Shown here: positions 26,984-35,006 of the stretch, in pieces
Position numbering within the stretch: the first letter of the stretch is position 1
How the letters are laid out: the number at the start of each line of letters is the position of its first letter
Notes under the pieces: generated by a model
Seen by the model: the letters and a program-made list of their open reading frames with translations, nothing else
Database searches by the model: none
Told to the model about the DNA's origin: nothing
Made by a program: the position numbers and the translations under genes
From: an uncultured Eubacterium sp.
Lineage (GTDB): Bacteria; Bacillota; Clostridia; Oscillospirales; Acutalibacteraceae
DNA length: 64,000 bases
Direction: 5' to 3'
NCBI GenBank assembly: GCA_910577195.1
Contig: CAJTLP010000004.1
Span: 62,001-126,000 of the forward strand

Positions 26984-27565
26984 TTATGATTCGGTGGACT
27001 TTATATTTCGAATAATGATATCTGCAATGTCTTCTATACTTTCTCTGCAATTATTTTTCAGCCATTCCATGATCAGTGCAATAATTCCGTTTATGTAAAA
27101 TGCCATTGTATAATGCCGTTCATTTTCAGGAACATCAAACCGCATTAAAATCGGACTGAACACATATTCAAACAGCTTTTTATAATTTTTATCAAGCTGC
27201 AGTGTACCTGAGTGTAAAACGGCAGTCTGAAACAGTTTTTTGTTGTCCTTAATATATGAAAGGTAAGGTATAATATAATCAGGCTTAATGAACATAAGCT
27301 CATCAAGGGGTGAATTATTTATTTTTAAACCGATATCATTTTCAGAAAAATATTTAAGAAAACCGTTTGACATATATTCAACGCTTTCATCAAGCAAATC
27401 TGCAATTGTTTCATAATGCAGGTAAAAGGTTGAACGGTTGACGCCTGCTCTTTTACAGATATCCTTAACTGTAATATATTCAAATTCTTTTTCGGCAAGC
27501 AAATCTAAAAATGCTTTATCCATTTTGATTGCCGTATTAAAATATTTACTCTCGGATTTATTCAA
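26984..27565 (-). CDS. TetR-family transcriptional regulator
   Basis: A 193-residue protein with an N-terminal TetR DNA-binding domain (FEYITVKDICKRAGVNRSTFYLHYETIADLLDE) and an all-helical ligand domain ending ALIMEWLKNNCRESIEDIADII. It is transcribed after the small membrane protein gene (25-base gap) and probably regulates that gene or the divergent EamA transporter. The C-terminal domain resembles TetR_C_8-type members. Confidence 0.9.
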   Translation of the reverse strand: MNKSESKYFNTAIKMDKAFLDLLAEKEFEYITVKDICKRAGVNRSTFYLHYETIADLLDESVEYMSNGFLKYFSENDIGLKINNSPLDELMFIKPDYIIPYLSYIKDNKKLFQTAVLHSGTLQLDKNYKKLFEYVFSPILMRFDVPENERHYTMAFYINGIIALIMEWLKNNCRESIEDIADIIIRNIKSTES

Positions 27566-27590
27566 AGCCTTCTCCTTTTAAGGTACGGTT

Positions 27591-27947
27591 TTAAGCATTT
27601 TCGCTGATTTCTTTTGCAAGCTCAACAATTTCAAAAGCATATTTATCCTTGCCTTTTTTCAATAGCTTTTTGTAAATCGGGTAATTTATGCTGACGCCGG
27701 CAATTCCGATGATACCTACAATAATGCCTAAAACCATTGAGAGTGTGCCGTTTAAATCAAACTGATTCATACAAAGGCACATACCTACGCCAAGCACCAA
27801 AGCACTGATGATGCCAAAGGTGTAAGCGAAAATGTTTGCAGGTCGCTTTGCCTTGTTGTCCAGCTTTCGCAGTGCAACAACCTTTGAGGTTTTCTTCGGT
27901 GCATATTCCTTTGCGATGGATTCTGCATAAATTTTGTCTGTGTTCAT
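27591..27947 (-). CDS. Small two-segment membrane protein
   Basis: A 118-residue protein with a charged N-terminus (KIYAESIAKEYAPKKTSKVV), two membrane segments (FAYTFGIISALVLGVGMCLC; MVLGIIVGIIGIAGVSI) and a basic tail. Similar proteins often sit beside TetR regulators in Clostridia. ATG 27947 fits better than GTG 27974, which has no ribosome site. Function unknown. Confidence 0.65.
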   Translation of the reverse strand: MNTDKIYAESIAKEYAPKKTSKVVALRKLDNKAKRPANIFAYTFGIISALVLGVGMCLCMNQFDLNGTLSMVLGIIVGIIGIAGVSINYPIYKKLLKKGKDKYAFEIVELAKEISENA

Positions 27948-27974
27948 AATAATTTCTATAGCCTTTCTGCCCAC

Positions 27975-28321
27975 AAATTATTTCTTGAAATTTATTTACA
28001 CCTTGAATGTGGGCGGACAAGGCGTATAATGGAAATTCAGACATCTCAAAATTATGCCATAGGCAAATTTTGAGGTCGATACAATTTTTTATCAGTGGGA
28101 TTTTCCGCTGATAATCCTTTTCTTTTGATGTCTTCATTATATCGGAGTTCATCTTTTATCGGAACAACACGATTTTGCTTTTCTGTTGTTTTCAGAATCA
28201 TTATAGCATAAAAAATGATTTATGGTAATTCCAAGTATTGAATTGATATAATTGCTTTACATCTTTTCAGATAGGAAGTATAATGAACACAGAATAAAAC
28301 TAAGAATCAGGGTGTAATACT
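27975..28321. other. Intergenic region with hairpins and a divergent promoter area
   Basis: No gene is supported. Two dyads are visible: CTCAAAATT/AATTTTGAG around 28046-28074, and ATCAGTGG/CCGCTGAT around 28092-28113. They could be operators for the TetR regulator or RNA hairpins; no T-run follows either. The EamA promoter lies at the right end. Confidence 0.5.
28256..28284 (+). promoter_or_regulatory. Promoter of the EamA-like gene
   Basis: TTTACA (28256-28261) and TATAAT (28279-28284) with a 17-base spacer, about 38 bases before the ATG. Confidence 0.65.
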
Positions 28322-28735
28322 ATGTGGATTGTGTTTGCAATACTTTCGTCTATATTTGCAGCGGCAACATCCATACTCGCCAAAATCGGAATTGATGATA
28401 TTGATTCCAATCTTGCAACCGCGATAAGAACGGTTGTGGTTGTTGTTATGGCGTGGGGTATGGTATTTATAACTAATGCCCAGTCAGGGCTTGCATCAAT
28501 AAGCAGAAAAAGCTGGATATTTCTTATTCTTTCAGGTGCGGCAACAGGACTTTCATGGCTCTGCTATTATAAAGCATTGAAAGACGGAACGGTATCCGTT
28601 GTTGTTCCGATAGACAAACTGAGCGTTGTCATTACAATGGTTTTTGCTGCTGTATTTTTACACGAGCAGTTTACACCGAAATCCATTATCGGCTTGATTT
28701 TAATCAGCGTCGGTACACTTTTAATGGTTTTGTAA
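28322..28735 (+). CDS. Half-size EamA/DMT transporter
   Basis: A 137-residue integral membrane protein with four to five segments, equal to one EamA repeat: IFAAATSILAKIGIDDIDSNLATAIRTVVV at the N-terminus and VPIDKLSVVITMVFAAVFLHE plus LILISVGTLLMVL at the end. Full-length members have two repeats, so this one should dimerise. Cargo is unknown. Confidence 0.85.
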   Translation: MWIVFAILSSIFAAATSILAKIGIDDIDSNLATAIRTVVVVVMAWGMVFITNAQSGLASISRKSWIFLILSGAATGLSWLCYYKALKDGTVSVVVPIDKLSVVITMVFAAVFLHEQFTPKSIIGLILISVGTLLMVL

Positions 28736-28754
28736 TGATTGAACAGGAATGAAA

Positions 28755-28788
28755 AGAGCGTTGGAAATTTGTTTTTCCAACGCTTAAT
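28755..28788. terminator. Bidirectional terminator
   Basis: AGCGTTGGAAA (28757-28767) pairs with TTTCCAACGCT (28774-28784), between the EamA gene and the convergent exonuclease gene. Confidence 0.85.
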
Positions 28789-28799
28789 TTATTTGTGTT

Positions 28800-29330
28800 T
28801 TAAAAATAATATGTTTTTATAAACTGATTTACGTCTGCTCCGCTTTCTATGTATCGTAAAAGAATTTCTGCACAGGCAAGACTGTCGCTCCCTGCGTGAT
28901 GGTGGTCAAGTTCAATGCCGTAATAGTCACACATTGAATTGAGCCTATGGCTCATTTTAGGAAGTACACGTCTGCCAATTTGTACTGTGCAGAGATATGG
29001 TACGCTTTTCTTCCACGCTATGCCGTAATCTCGTAAACAGCATTTGAGAACGCTCATATCAAATTGTGCATTGTGTGCAACTAAAATACCGCTGCTCATA
29101 ATCGGTTCGATTTTATTCCAAATTTGCGGAAATGCAGGTTTATCCTGCACCATTTCTGCACTGATTCCTGTTAGCTGTGTGTTGAAATAATCAAAGCTCG
29201 TTTCAGGATTGATGAGAGAATAGAGCTTTCTTGTAATCATTCCGTCTTCAATTATCGTAATACCGATTGCACTCATACGATTGTTAAAACGATTCGGCGT
29301 TTCAACATCAAAAGCAATATATCTTGACAT
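28800..29330 (-). CDS. DnaQ-like 3'-5' exonuclease
   Basis: A 176-residue DEDDh exonuclease. Exo I is YIAFDVETPN (Asp, Glu), Exo II LVAHNAQFDMSVLK (Asp) and Exo III HHAGSDSLACAEIL (His, Asp). It is a stand-alone proofreading-type domain that could trim DNA or RNA ends. ATG 29330 is chosen because AGGAAAAGAG lies upstream and a TATAAT box sits only 8 bases before the earlier ATG 29357. Last cargo gene before the recombinase module. Confidence 0.87.
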   Translation of the reverse strand: MSRYIAFDVETPNRFNNRMSAIGITIIEDGMITRKLYSLINPETSFDYFNTQLTGISAEMVQDKPAFPQIWNKIEPIMSSGILVAHNAQFDMSVLKCCLRDYGIAWKKSVPYLCTVQIGRRVLPKMSHRLNSMCDYYGIELDHHHAGSDSLACAEILLRYIESGADVNQFIKTYYF

Positions 29331-29456
29331 TGTGTTTCTCTTTTCCTGCTGATTCATTTTTTTATTATATCACGATTTGAATGATTATGTAAATATATAA
29401 TTCGGTATGGCATAGGGACAAGATGCTTTTGCATAAATTTCGTTGAGGCGAGTTCT

Positions 29457-29621
29457 GTGAAAACGAAAGTGATTCTGGAAGGTCAAAACAAATATGCAAA
29501 GCAGGAAAACAAAGAATTTGAAAAAGCGTATATGAGGGCAATGCTGATAGCTCTTTTAGAAGATAAAAAAATCACTAAAGCACAATATGATGAGTGCAAA
29601 AGACGGCTGAAGATTGAATAA
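29457..29621 (+). CDS. 54-residue SHOCT-like protein upstream of the recombinase
   Basis: A short frame from GTG 29457 with GAGG 9 bases upstream. It is basic and helical, ending with MLIALLEDKKITKAQYDECKRRL, which resembles SHOCT-type short C-terminal modules often encoded beside clostridial serine recombinases. It lies 76 bases before the recombinase and could be its accessory or directionality factor (inference from position and size). Confidence 0.55.
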   Translation: MKTKVILEGQNKYAKQENKEFEKAYMRAMLIALLEDKKITKAQYDECKRRLKIE

Positions 29622-29697
29622 AAATGCAATTATTTCATAAAAGCCGAATCTTTAAGATGTTCTGAATATAATGTGCATTAGAGAAAGGGGTTAAAAT

Positions 29698-31371
29698 ATG
29701 CTTGAAATGGATGATAGGGTTAAGCGTGTGGCTGCTTATTGCCGAGTTTCTACGGACAAGACGGATCAGGCAAATTCGCTTGAAAGCCAGCAGCAGTTTT
29801 TCAACGAATATATAAGGCGAAACCACCTGTGGGAGCTTTATGATATATATGTTGATGATGGTATTTCTGGCACGAATACGAAAAAGCGTGCTGCATTCAA
29901 TCAGATGATTGAGGATGCAAAGAGCGGTAAATTCGATTTGATTATCACAAAGGAAATCAGCCGGTTTGCGAGAAATATTCTTGACAGCATCAGCTACACA
30001 AGAGAGTTGAAAGCACTTGGAATCGGCGTGATTTTTTTGAACGACAACATCAACACCCTTGACAGTGATGCAGAAATGCGCCTTGCATTTTTGTCCACAA
30101 TGGCACAGGAGGAAAGCAGAAAAACAAGCGAACGTGTGAAATGGGGACTGCGCAGGCAGATGGAAAAGGGTGTTGTTCTCGGCAGGGATATGCTGGGCTA
30201 TGATGTGCGTGACGGCAAGCTGATTATCAATGAAGGGGGAGCTGAAACCGTAAGACTGATTTATCACAAATTTCTTGACGAAGGCAAGGGTGCTCATAGG
30301 ATTGCAAAGGAACTGCGTGAAGAGAGAGTCAAGACGTCTACTCGAATGAAAGACTGGTCGTATACAGTGATTCTCCGCATACTGCGAAATGAAAAATACT
30401 GCGGTGATTTGGTTCAGCAAAAGACCTACACGCCTGATTATCTCACGCACCAAAAGAAACGGAATTACGGCGAGATTGAAACGATAACAATCAAAAATCA
30501 TCACGAGCCGATTATACCTCGTGAACGCTTCGAGGCTGTGCAGAGCGAGCTGGAAAGACGCAAGCCGTCGCAAAGTACAGTAAAAGCCTTTGCAAACAGA
30601 TATGCACTGTCCGGCAAAATTGTCTGCGGTGAATGTTCAGCAGGCTTTGTAAGACGGCAGAAAAAGCGAAAAGACGGCACAATGAATGTGAAATGGGTGT
30701 GTGTTGAAAGTCAGAAAAACGGCAGTAAACACAAAGAAAAAGACGGAACTGCTGTGGGATGCACAACAAATTCCATCAATGACAAGGATATAAAAGAGAT
30801 TCTGCAGACAGTAGTTGCAGATGCAATGCTGAGCCGAACGGACATTATTAACACACTTTTGCGGACTGTAGAAAGCGTTGTAAAAAGTGTGAGTGGCAAT
30901 GATAACACTGAACATTTTCAGAATGAAATTGCCAAGTGCGAGGACAAGAAAAAGAAACTGCTTGATATGTGCCTTAACGGATATATTGAGGCAAAAGCGT
31001 ATAGGGAAGTCTGCGATGATTTAAGCCGTCAGATTGCAGACTTTGAGCAGAAACTGATTAAAGAGAAGAGCAATCAGCAGATGTTTGCCGACAAGGAAAG
31101 AATCATTGCTGATATAAAAGAATATGTAAATGCTATATCAACAGGCGAGGAGTGGAACGATGCATTCTATAGAAACATTGTTGACAGAATCGTTGTTTAC
31201 AAAGGCAGAAAAATGGATATTCATCTTAAGCTGATGCCTGAAAAGTGGCAGGGCAAAATCCTTGCAGGAGCACAGGAAATCAAGGCATACGAGCGCATAA
31301 AGCACTCTTGTGTGTGCTCTGAACCTATATCTGTCAGTAAGCCTTTCAGTTCAGGATATGGCATTGAATAA
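29698..31371 (+). CDS. Large serine recombinase (557 residues as integrated; att core inside its 3' end)
   Basis: Domains: resolvase catalytic domain 1-150 (VAAYCRVSTDK with nucleophile Ser; ESQQQFFNEYI; ITKEISRFARN), recombinase domain 160-290 (LGYDVRDGKLIINEGGAETVRLIYHKFLDEGKGAHRIAKEL shows the usual pattern), zinc ribbon 295-360 (CGECSAGFVRRQ ... WVCV), and a coiled coil 390-470. It catalyses site-specific integration or excision through a phosphoserine intermediate. AAGGGG precedes ATG 29698. Codon 543 ends exactly at the attachment core (31326); the last 14 codons belong to antisense cotJC. In the circle the tail would be 50 different residues (22209-22361). Confidence 0.93.
   Translation: MLEMDDRVKRVAAYCRVSTDKTDQANSLESQQQFFNEYIRRNHLWELYDIYVDDGISGTNTKKRAAFNQMIEDAKSGKFDLIITKEISRFARNILDSISYTRELKALGIGVIFLNDNINTLDSDAEMRLAFLSTMAQEESRKTSERVKWGLRRQMEKGVVLGRDMLGYDVRDGKLIINEGGAETVRLIYHKFLDEGKGAHRIAKELREERVKTSTRMKDWSYTVILRILRNEKYCGDLVQQKTYTPDYLTHQKKRNYGEIETITIKNHHEPIIPRERFEAVQSELERRKPSQSTVKAFANRYALSGKIVCGECSAGFVRRQKKRKDGTMNVKWVCVESQKNGSKHKEKDGTAVGCTTNSINDKDIKEILQTVVADAMLSRTDIINTLLRTVESVVKSVSGNDNTEHFQNEIAKCEDKKKKLLDMCLNGYIEAKAYREVCDDLSRQIADFEQKLIKEKSNQQMFADKERIIADIKEYVNAISTGEEWNDAFYRNIVDRIVVYKGRKMDIHLKLMPEKWQGKILAGAQEIKAYERIKHSCVCSEPISVSKPFSSGYGIE
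31323..31326. other. Right attachment site core (attR)
   Basis: ACCT at the junction between element sequence (left) and the cotJC 5' part (right). It lies inside both the recombinase frame (+) and the cotJC frame (-). Confidence 0.82.
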
Positions 31372-31508
31372 CGCTGGGAGAGATAGCGCAGTGATGCACC
31401 GAGCTCACCGTCGGGTCCGCCGTATTGGGATATGATAATAGATGCGGCTTTTGGGTCAGGATTTTTTATATTTATAGGATATTGTAATTTTTTTACATAA
31501 TTAAACAT
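31323..31508 (-). pseudogene. cotJC: cotJC manganese catalase, 5' part (first 62 codons)
   Basis: ATG 31508 is preceded by AAGGAG. The frame reads MFNYVKKLQYPINIKN, then SQYGGPDGELGASLRYLSQR (first metal Glu) and GLLTDIG, the exact N-terminus of CotJC-type manganese catalases. After Gly62 the sequence changes to the element. Translation would continue to a stop at 31221, giving a 95-residue truncated product. No cotJA or cotJB lies upstream. A weak sporulation-type -10 (CATATAAA) lies about 80 bases upstream on this strand, but it sits close to a terminator and I give it little weight. Confidence 0.93.
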
Positions 31509-31611
31509 AGCTTCAGCTCCTTAAATTTCTGTTACATTCTATGCTGTGATTGAACAGATGCCACAAAACAATCAAATTCAGGTTTATATGCTTTGTTGCA
31601 TTTCAGAATAT

Positions 31612-31650
31612 AAAAATAACCTCAGATGTTTTGCATCTGGGGTTATTTTT
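31612..31650. terminator. Terminator between the glycosyltransferase and cotJC
   Basis: AATAACCTCAGATG pairs with GCATCTGGGGTTATT with a 4-base loop; T-rich on both strands. It ends the glycosyltransferase transcript on the minus strand. Confidence 0.85.
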
Positions 31651-31672
31651 ATTCAGGCTATTCAGTTTGGTG

Positions 31673-32854
31673 TTATATATTATTTTTAGTTTTAAAATTA
31701 TCAATTACAATATGATATCTGTCATATGCTTTTTTTACGGCATCGTCCCAGCTTATATAGATATCACTCTGTGCTTTTTTACCGACACGCTTAATAAGCT
31801 CTTTATTGTCCATTATTTTTGAAAGAATGGATGCAATTGAATGTGCACTTTCCATACAGAGAAAGCCTGTCTCACCGTCGGTGATTCCCTCTGCTGCACA
31901 GCTTGAGCGAATCAGAAGACTTGGAGTAGCGCAGGCAGCTGCCTCTCTGACAACAAGTCCGTTTGTATCAAATACTGACGGAAAAAGAAGTATATCGGAA
32001 ATACCGTAATATCCCTGTATTTCCTGCCTGTCAAGTATCTGACCTGTCCAAATTACATTGTTTCGGATTCCTGCTTTTACAATATATCGTTTAATTGCAT
32101 TTTCATCAGCACCAAAGCCGAGCATAATCAGTTTGAAGTCTTTACCTTCATTTTTAAGCTTAGCACAGGCATCGAGAATCAGCTGTATGTTTTTGTACCA
32201 AATCATTCTTCCGCAATAAAGAAATACAGGTGTATTTTCAGGTATATTATGCTTTCTCTTAATCATTGCGGTATCTGATTCGGATACATCGGTAATGGGG
32301 AGGTCGCAGCCGTTTGGCATTACGATATAATCGCCTTTATATCCTATCTTTCTGAGGGAATCTACAGTACCCTTGCTGGTTACCCATACTTCGTCAGCCG
32401 CATTTATATTATTGCATAAAAAATGATAAGCAAAATCCTTTGCAGGCTTTGTGGGTACACGCTTGTCGATATCATATTCATATTTGGTATGATATGTAAG
32501 TACAACAGGAATTTTCTTTTTTTCAGTAACACGGCGAAAATAATAGCTTGTGGCAAGGGGTGCGTGTGAGTGAAGTATGTCAAAATTCATATCAATTATC
32601 GCCTGATGCAGTTCATCCTTGAATGGCCAGCCGACGCTGTAGCCTTCCTTGGAAGGAATCCATAAGCTCTTATATCTGAATATCTGATAATCATATTTAT
32701 AGTCAAGCTGATTCGGATTTTTTGGAGTTATGATAACTGCCTCACCATGCTGACGGTTAATTTGATCTGCATAGTTTTGTGCAACATTGCTTATTCCGTC
32801 AGTGGTAGGGGGGAAGGCATCTGTGCCTATACCGACCTTTAGTTTGTTTTTCAA
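31673..32854 (-). CDS. GT4-family glycosyltransferase
   Basis: A 393-residue GT-B glycosyltransferase (group 1, GT4). N-terminal acceptor domain KVGIGTDAFPPTTDGISN; donor domain FLYCGRMIWYKNIQLILDA, IMLGFGADE, and the EX7E-like NGLVVREAAACATPSLL, EGITDGETGF. Relatives make glycolipids (diglucosyl-diacylglycerol, phosphatidyl-inositol mannosides). The likely start is TTG 32854 (GAGGA 9 bases upstream); the GTG at 32869 is part of that site. Cytoplasmic face of the membrane. Confidence 0.88.
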   Translation of the reverse strand: MKNKLKVGIGTDAFPPTTDGISNVAQNYADQINRQHGEAVIITPKNPNQLDYKYDYQIFRYKSLWIPSKEGYSVGWPFKDELHQAIIDMNFDILHSHAPLATSYYFRRVTEKKKIPVVLTYHTKYEYDIDKRVPTKPAKDFAYHFLCNNINAADEVWVTSKGTVDSLRKIGYKGDYIVMPNGCDLPITDVSESDTAMIKRKHNIPENTPVFLYCGRMIWYKNIQLILDACAKLKNEGKDFKLIMLGFGADENAIKRYIVKAGIRNNVIWTGQILDRQEIQGYYGISDILLFPSVFDTNGLVVREAAACATPSLLIRSSCAAEGITDGETGFLCMESAHSIASILSKIMDNKELIKRVGKKAQSDIYISWDDAVKKAYDRYHIVIDNFKTKNNI

Positions 32855-32966
32855 AAAATGATTCCTCACTTATCAAATGTTATTTGAATCATTCTATCAT
32901 AAAAGATGTTTTATGTAAATATGATACAATATAATTTACTATGCGTTAATTATTTTAAAATATCTC

Positions 32967-32995
32967 TTGATTAAGTTTTAAAGATAATTTATAAT
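32967..32995 (+). promoter_or_regulatory. Promoter of the hprK operon
   Basis: TTGATT (32967-32972), 17-base spacer, perfect TATAAT (32990-32995), about 65 bases before hprK. Confidence 0.75.
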
Positions 32996-33059
32996 AAAAA
33001 TGTATATTGTTTGGAGACAGAATCTATATTTATAGCTTTATCTTCTGAAAGGAGAATAT

Positions 33060-34022
33060 ATGGGTCAGACTTATTCTGTATCACTTGAAAAGATAATTGA
33101 ATTACATAATCTTGAAGTTGTGTACCTTCCCAAAGAGGCAGAAAAAATATTGATTACTACAGCAGAAATCAACAGACCCGGCATTGTGTTAACCGGATAT
33201 ACTGATTATTTTGATCCACTGCGGATTCAGATTCTTGGTTGGACTGAGCTCGGCTTCCTTCTGAATATGAATGATGATGAGCGTGAAAAGGCTCTCGGCT
33301 ACTGGCTCAGCCTCAGACCTGCAGCAGCTGTGGTTACAAGAGGACTGGAGATACCGGATTATTTTGTTGAAGCCTGTAAGAAATATGAGGTTCCGCTTCT
33401 TAAAACGCAGGAGGAGACATCACCGTTTCTTGCTGCTCTGATTGCTTATCTAAATAAAGAGCTTGCTCCGAGAATTACAAGACACGGCGTTCTTGTTGAG
33501 GTGTATGGCGAGGGTGTTCTGATTACCGGTGAAAGCGGTGCAGGTAAGAGTGAGGCAGCCATTGAGCTTATAAAGCGTGGCCACAGACTGATTGCAGATG
33601 ATGCGGTTGAAATAAGAAAAATCAGTGATAAAACACTTATGGGCAATTCGCCCAGCAATATCCGCCATTTCGTTGAGCTGCGCGGCATAGGCATTATTGA
33701 TGCAAGGCGTATATTCGGTATGGGTGCTGTTAAGCCCAGCGAAAAGATTGATATGGTTATTCAGCTTGAGGCTTGGGATTCAACAAAGGCGTATGACAGA
33801 CTCGGACTTGATAATGAGTATGCCAATATACTTGATGTCAGAGTTCCTGCAATTACGGTTCCGATTACTCCCGGACGTAACCTTGCCGTTATTGTTGAAA
33901 CAGCGGCGATGAATAACCGTCAGAAAAAAATGGGATATAATGCGGCAAAGGATCTTATGATAAGTCTTGGCATGGAAGAAATGCAGCCGCAGGATATAGA
34001 AGTAGATGTTTGGCAAAGCTAA
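33060..34022 (+). CDS. hprK: HPr kinase/phosphorylase
   Basis: A 320-residue protein that phosphorylates and dephosphorylates Ser46 of HPr, the switch for carbon catabolite control in Gram-positive bacteria. Walker A is GESGAGKSEAAIEL (about 157), followed by DDAVEI and the family signature ELRGIGIIDARRIFGMGAV. Length and domains are normal. A GGAG site precedes the ATG. It leads a six-gene operon that joins sugar control to cell-wall and DNA synthesis genes. Confidence 0.97.
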   Translation: MGQTYSVSLEKIIELHNLEVVYLPKEAEKILITTAEINRPGIVLTGYTDYFDPLRIQILGWTELGFLLNMNDDEREKALGYWLSLRPAAAVVTRGLEIPDYFVEACKKYEVPLLKTQEETSPFLAALIAYLNKELAPRITRHGVLVEVYGEGVLITGESGAGKSEAAIELIKRGHRLIADDAVEIRKISDKTLMGNSPSNIRHFVELRGIGIIDARRIFGMGAVKPSEKIDMVIQLEAWDSTKAYDRLGLDNEYANILDVRVPAITVPITPGRNLAVIVETAAMNNRQKKMGYNAAKDLMISLGMEEMQPQDIEVDVWQS

Positions 34023-34039
34023 AGAGGAGGAAATAAGTT

Positions 34040-34993
34040 ATGTATAGTATTGGTATTGATCTCGGAGGAACAAACATTGTTTCATCTGTTGTAAATGATA
34101 AGTATGAGATTGTTGCAACATCAAAGACAGCAACAAACAGTCCAAGAAGTGCTGAGGAAATTTTTGATGATATTGCAAAGGTATCATTTGAGGCTGTTGA
34201 AAAAGCAGGTATCACAATGAAGGATATTGATTCAGTCGGTCTCGGTACTCCTGGTACTGTAAACGGTGATGGCATTATTGAGTTTGCAAATAATCTTGTT
34301 TTTAATAATGTTCCTGCAAAACAGATGCTGATTGACAGATTAGGCAATGAAAGAGTTTTCATTGAAAATGATGCAAACTGTGCAGCACTTGGAGAGGCTT
34401 ATGCAGGTGTGGGCAATGGTGCAAAGGATTTTGTTGCCGTTACGCTTGGTACAGGTGTAGGCTCAGGTATTATTGTTGACGGTAAGATTGTGAACGGTGT
34501 AAACTTTGCCGGCGGCGAGTGCGGTCATATGGTCATTAATGTTGATGGTGAGCAGTGCACCTGCGGACGTAAGGGCTGCTGGGAGGCTTATGCATCAGCT
34601 ACGGCACTGATCAGACAGACAAAAGAGGCTATGGAGGAAAATCCCGATTCTGTTATGCATCAGCTTGCGGCTGAAGAGGGCAGGGTTTCAGGCAGAACAG
34701 CCTTTGATGCAATGCGTAAGGGCGATATTGCAGGTATTAAGGTTGTTGACCAGTATATAAAATACGTTGCCTGCGGACTTATCAATCTTGTCAATGCATT
34801 GCAGCCTGAGGTTATCTGCGTCGGTGGCGGTATCTGCAATGAGGGTGAAACGCTTATGAAGCCGCTTCGTAAATATATTGAGGCAGAAAGATATTCAATT
34901 TACAGTAAAATTCAGACTAAGATTGTTAAAGCACAGCTTGGCAATGATGCAGGTGTAATCGGTGCAGCAATTCTTGGTAAGGTGAAAGACTGA
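34040..34993 (+). CDS. glcK: ROK-family glucokinase
   Basis: A 317-residue ROK kinase that phosphorylates glucose with ATP. The N-terminal phosphate motif is IGIDLGGTNIVSSVV; the zinc-binding CTCGRKGCWEAYAS follows the His of GGECGHMV. Later CVGGGICNEGE binds adenine. It lies 17 bases after hprK. Gluco- versus other hexokinase specificity is inferred from the Gram-positive GlcK pattern. Confidence 0.9.
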   Translation: MYSIGIDLGGTNIVSSVVNDKYEIVATSKTATNSPRSAEEIFDDIAKVSFEAVEKAGITMKDIDSVGLGTPGTVNGDGIIEFANNLVFNNVPAKQMLIDRLGNERVFIENDANCAALGEAYAGVGNGAKDFVAVTLGTGVGSGIIVDGKIVNGVNFAGGECGHMVINVDGEQCTCGRKGCWEAYASATALIRQTKEAMEENPDSVMHQLAAEEGRVSGRTAFDAMRKGDIAGIKVVDQYIKYVACGLINLVNALQPEVICVGGGICNEGETLMKPLRKYIEAERYSIYSKIQTKIVKAQLGNDAGVIGAAILGKVKD

Positions 34994-35006
34994 TTGGTGA
35001 TTGTAT

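Larger units (their letters stand above)
22205..31326. mobile_element. cotJC-intervening element with its own serine recombinase (about 9.1 kb)
   Basis: The element is defined by the two halves of cotJC. Both edges share ACCT (22205-22208 and 31323-31326), the only identity at the crossover; the repeat distance is 9,118 bases. Removing one copy and the interior joins codon GGT (Gly62) to GTG (Val63) in frame and gives LLTDIG|VEELGHLE, a normal CotJC sequence. The element carries a large serine recombinase at its right edge and about a dozen unrelated cargo genes (alkyltransferase-like, GNAT, GyrI-like, YdeI-like, nucleotidyltransferase, DUF5131, TetR, EamA, exonuclease). No phage structural or conjugation genes are visible, like a decayed skin-type element. 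Confidence 0.92.

Noticed and set aside
29635..30573. 312-residue minus-strand ORF
   Set aside because: It is the antisense shadow of the serine recombinase, with low-complexity composition and no start signal.
31221..31508. 95-residue ORF taken as a complete small protein
   Set aside because: Only the first 62 codons match CotJC; the rest is antisense of the recombinase gene, so it is a junction artefact.
31560..31620. Sporulation sigma-E/K promoter for cotJC
   Set aside because: An ATA...CATATAAA arrangement exists, but the upstream part is the T-tail of a terminator and the consensus is weak; not listed as a feature.
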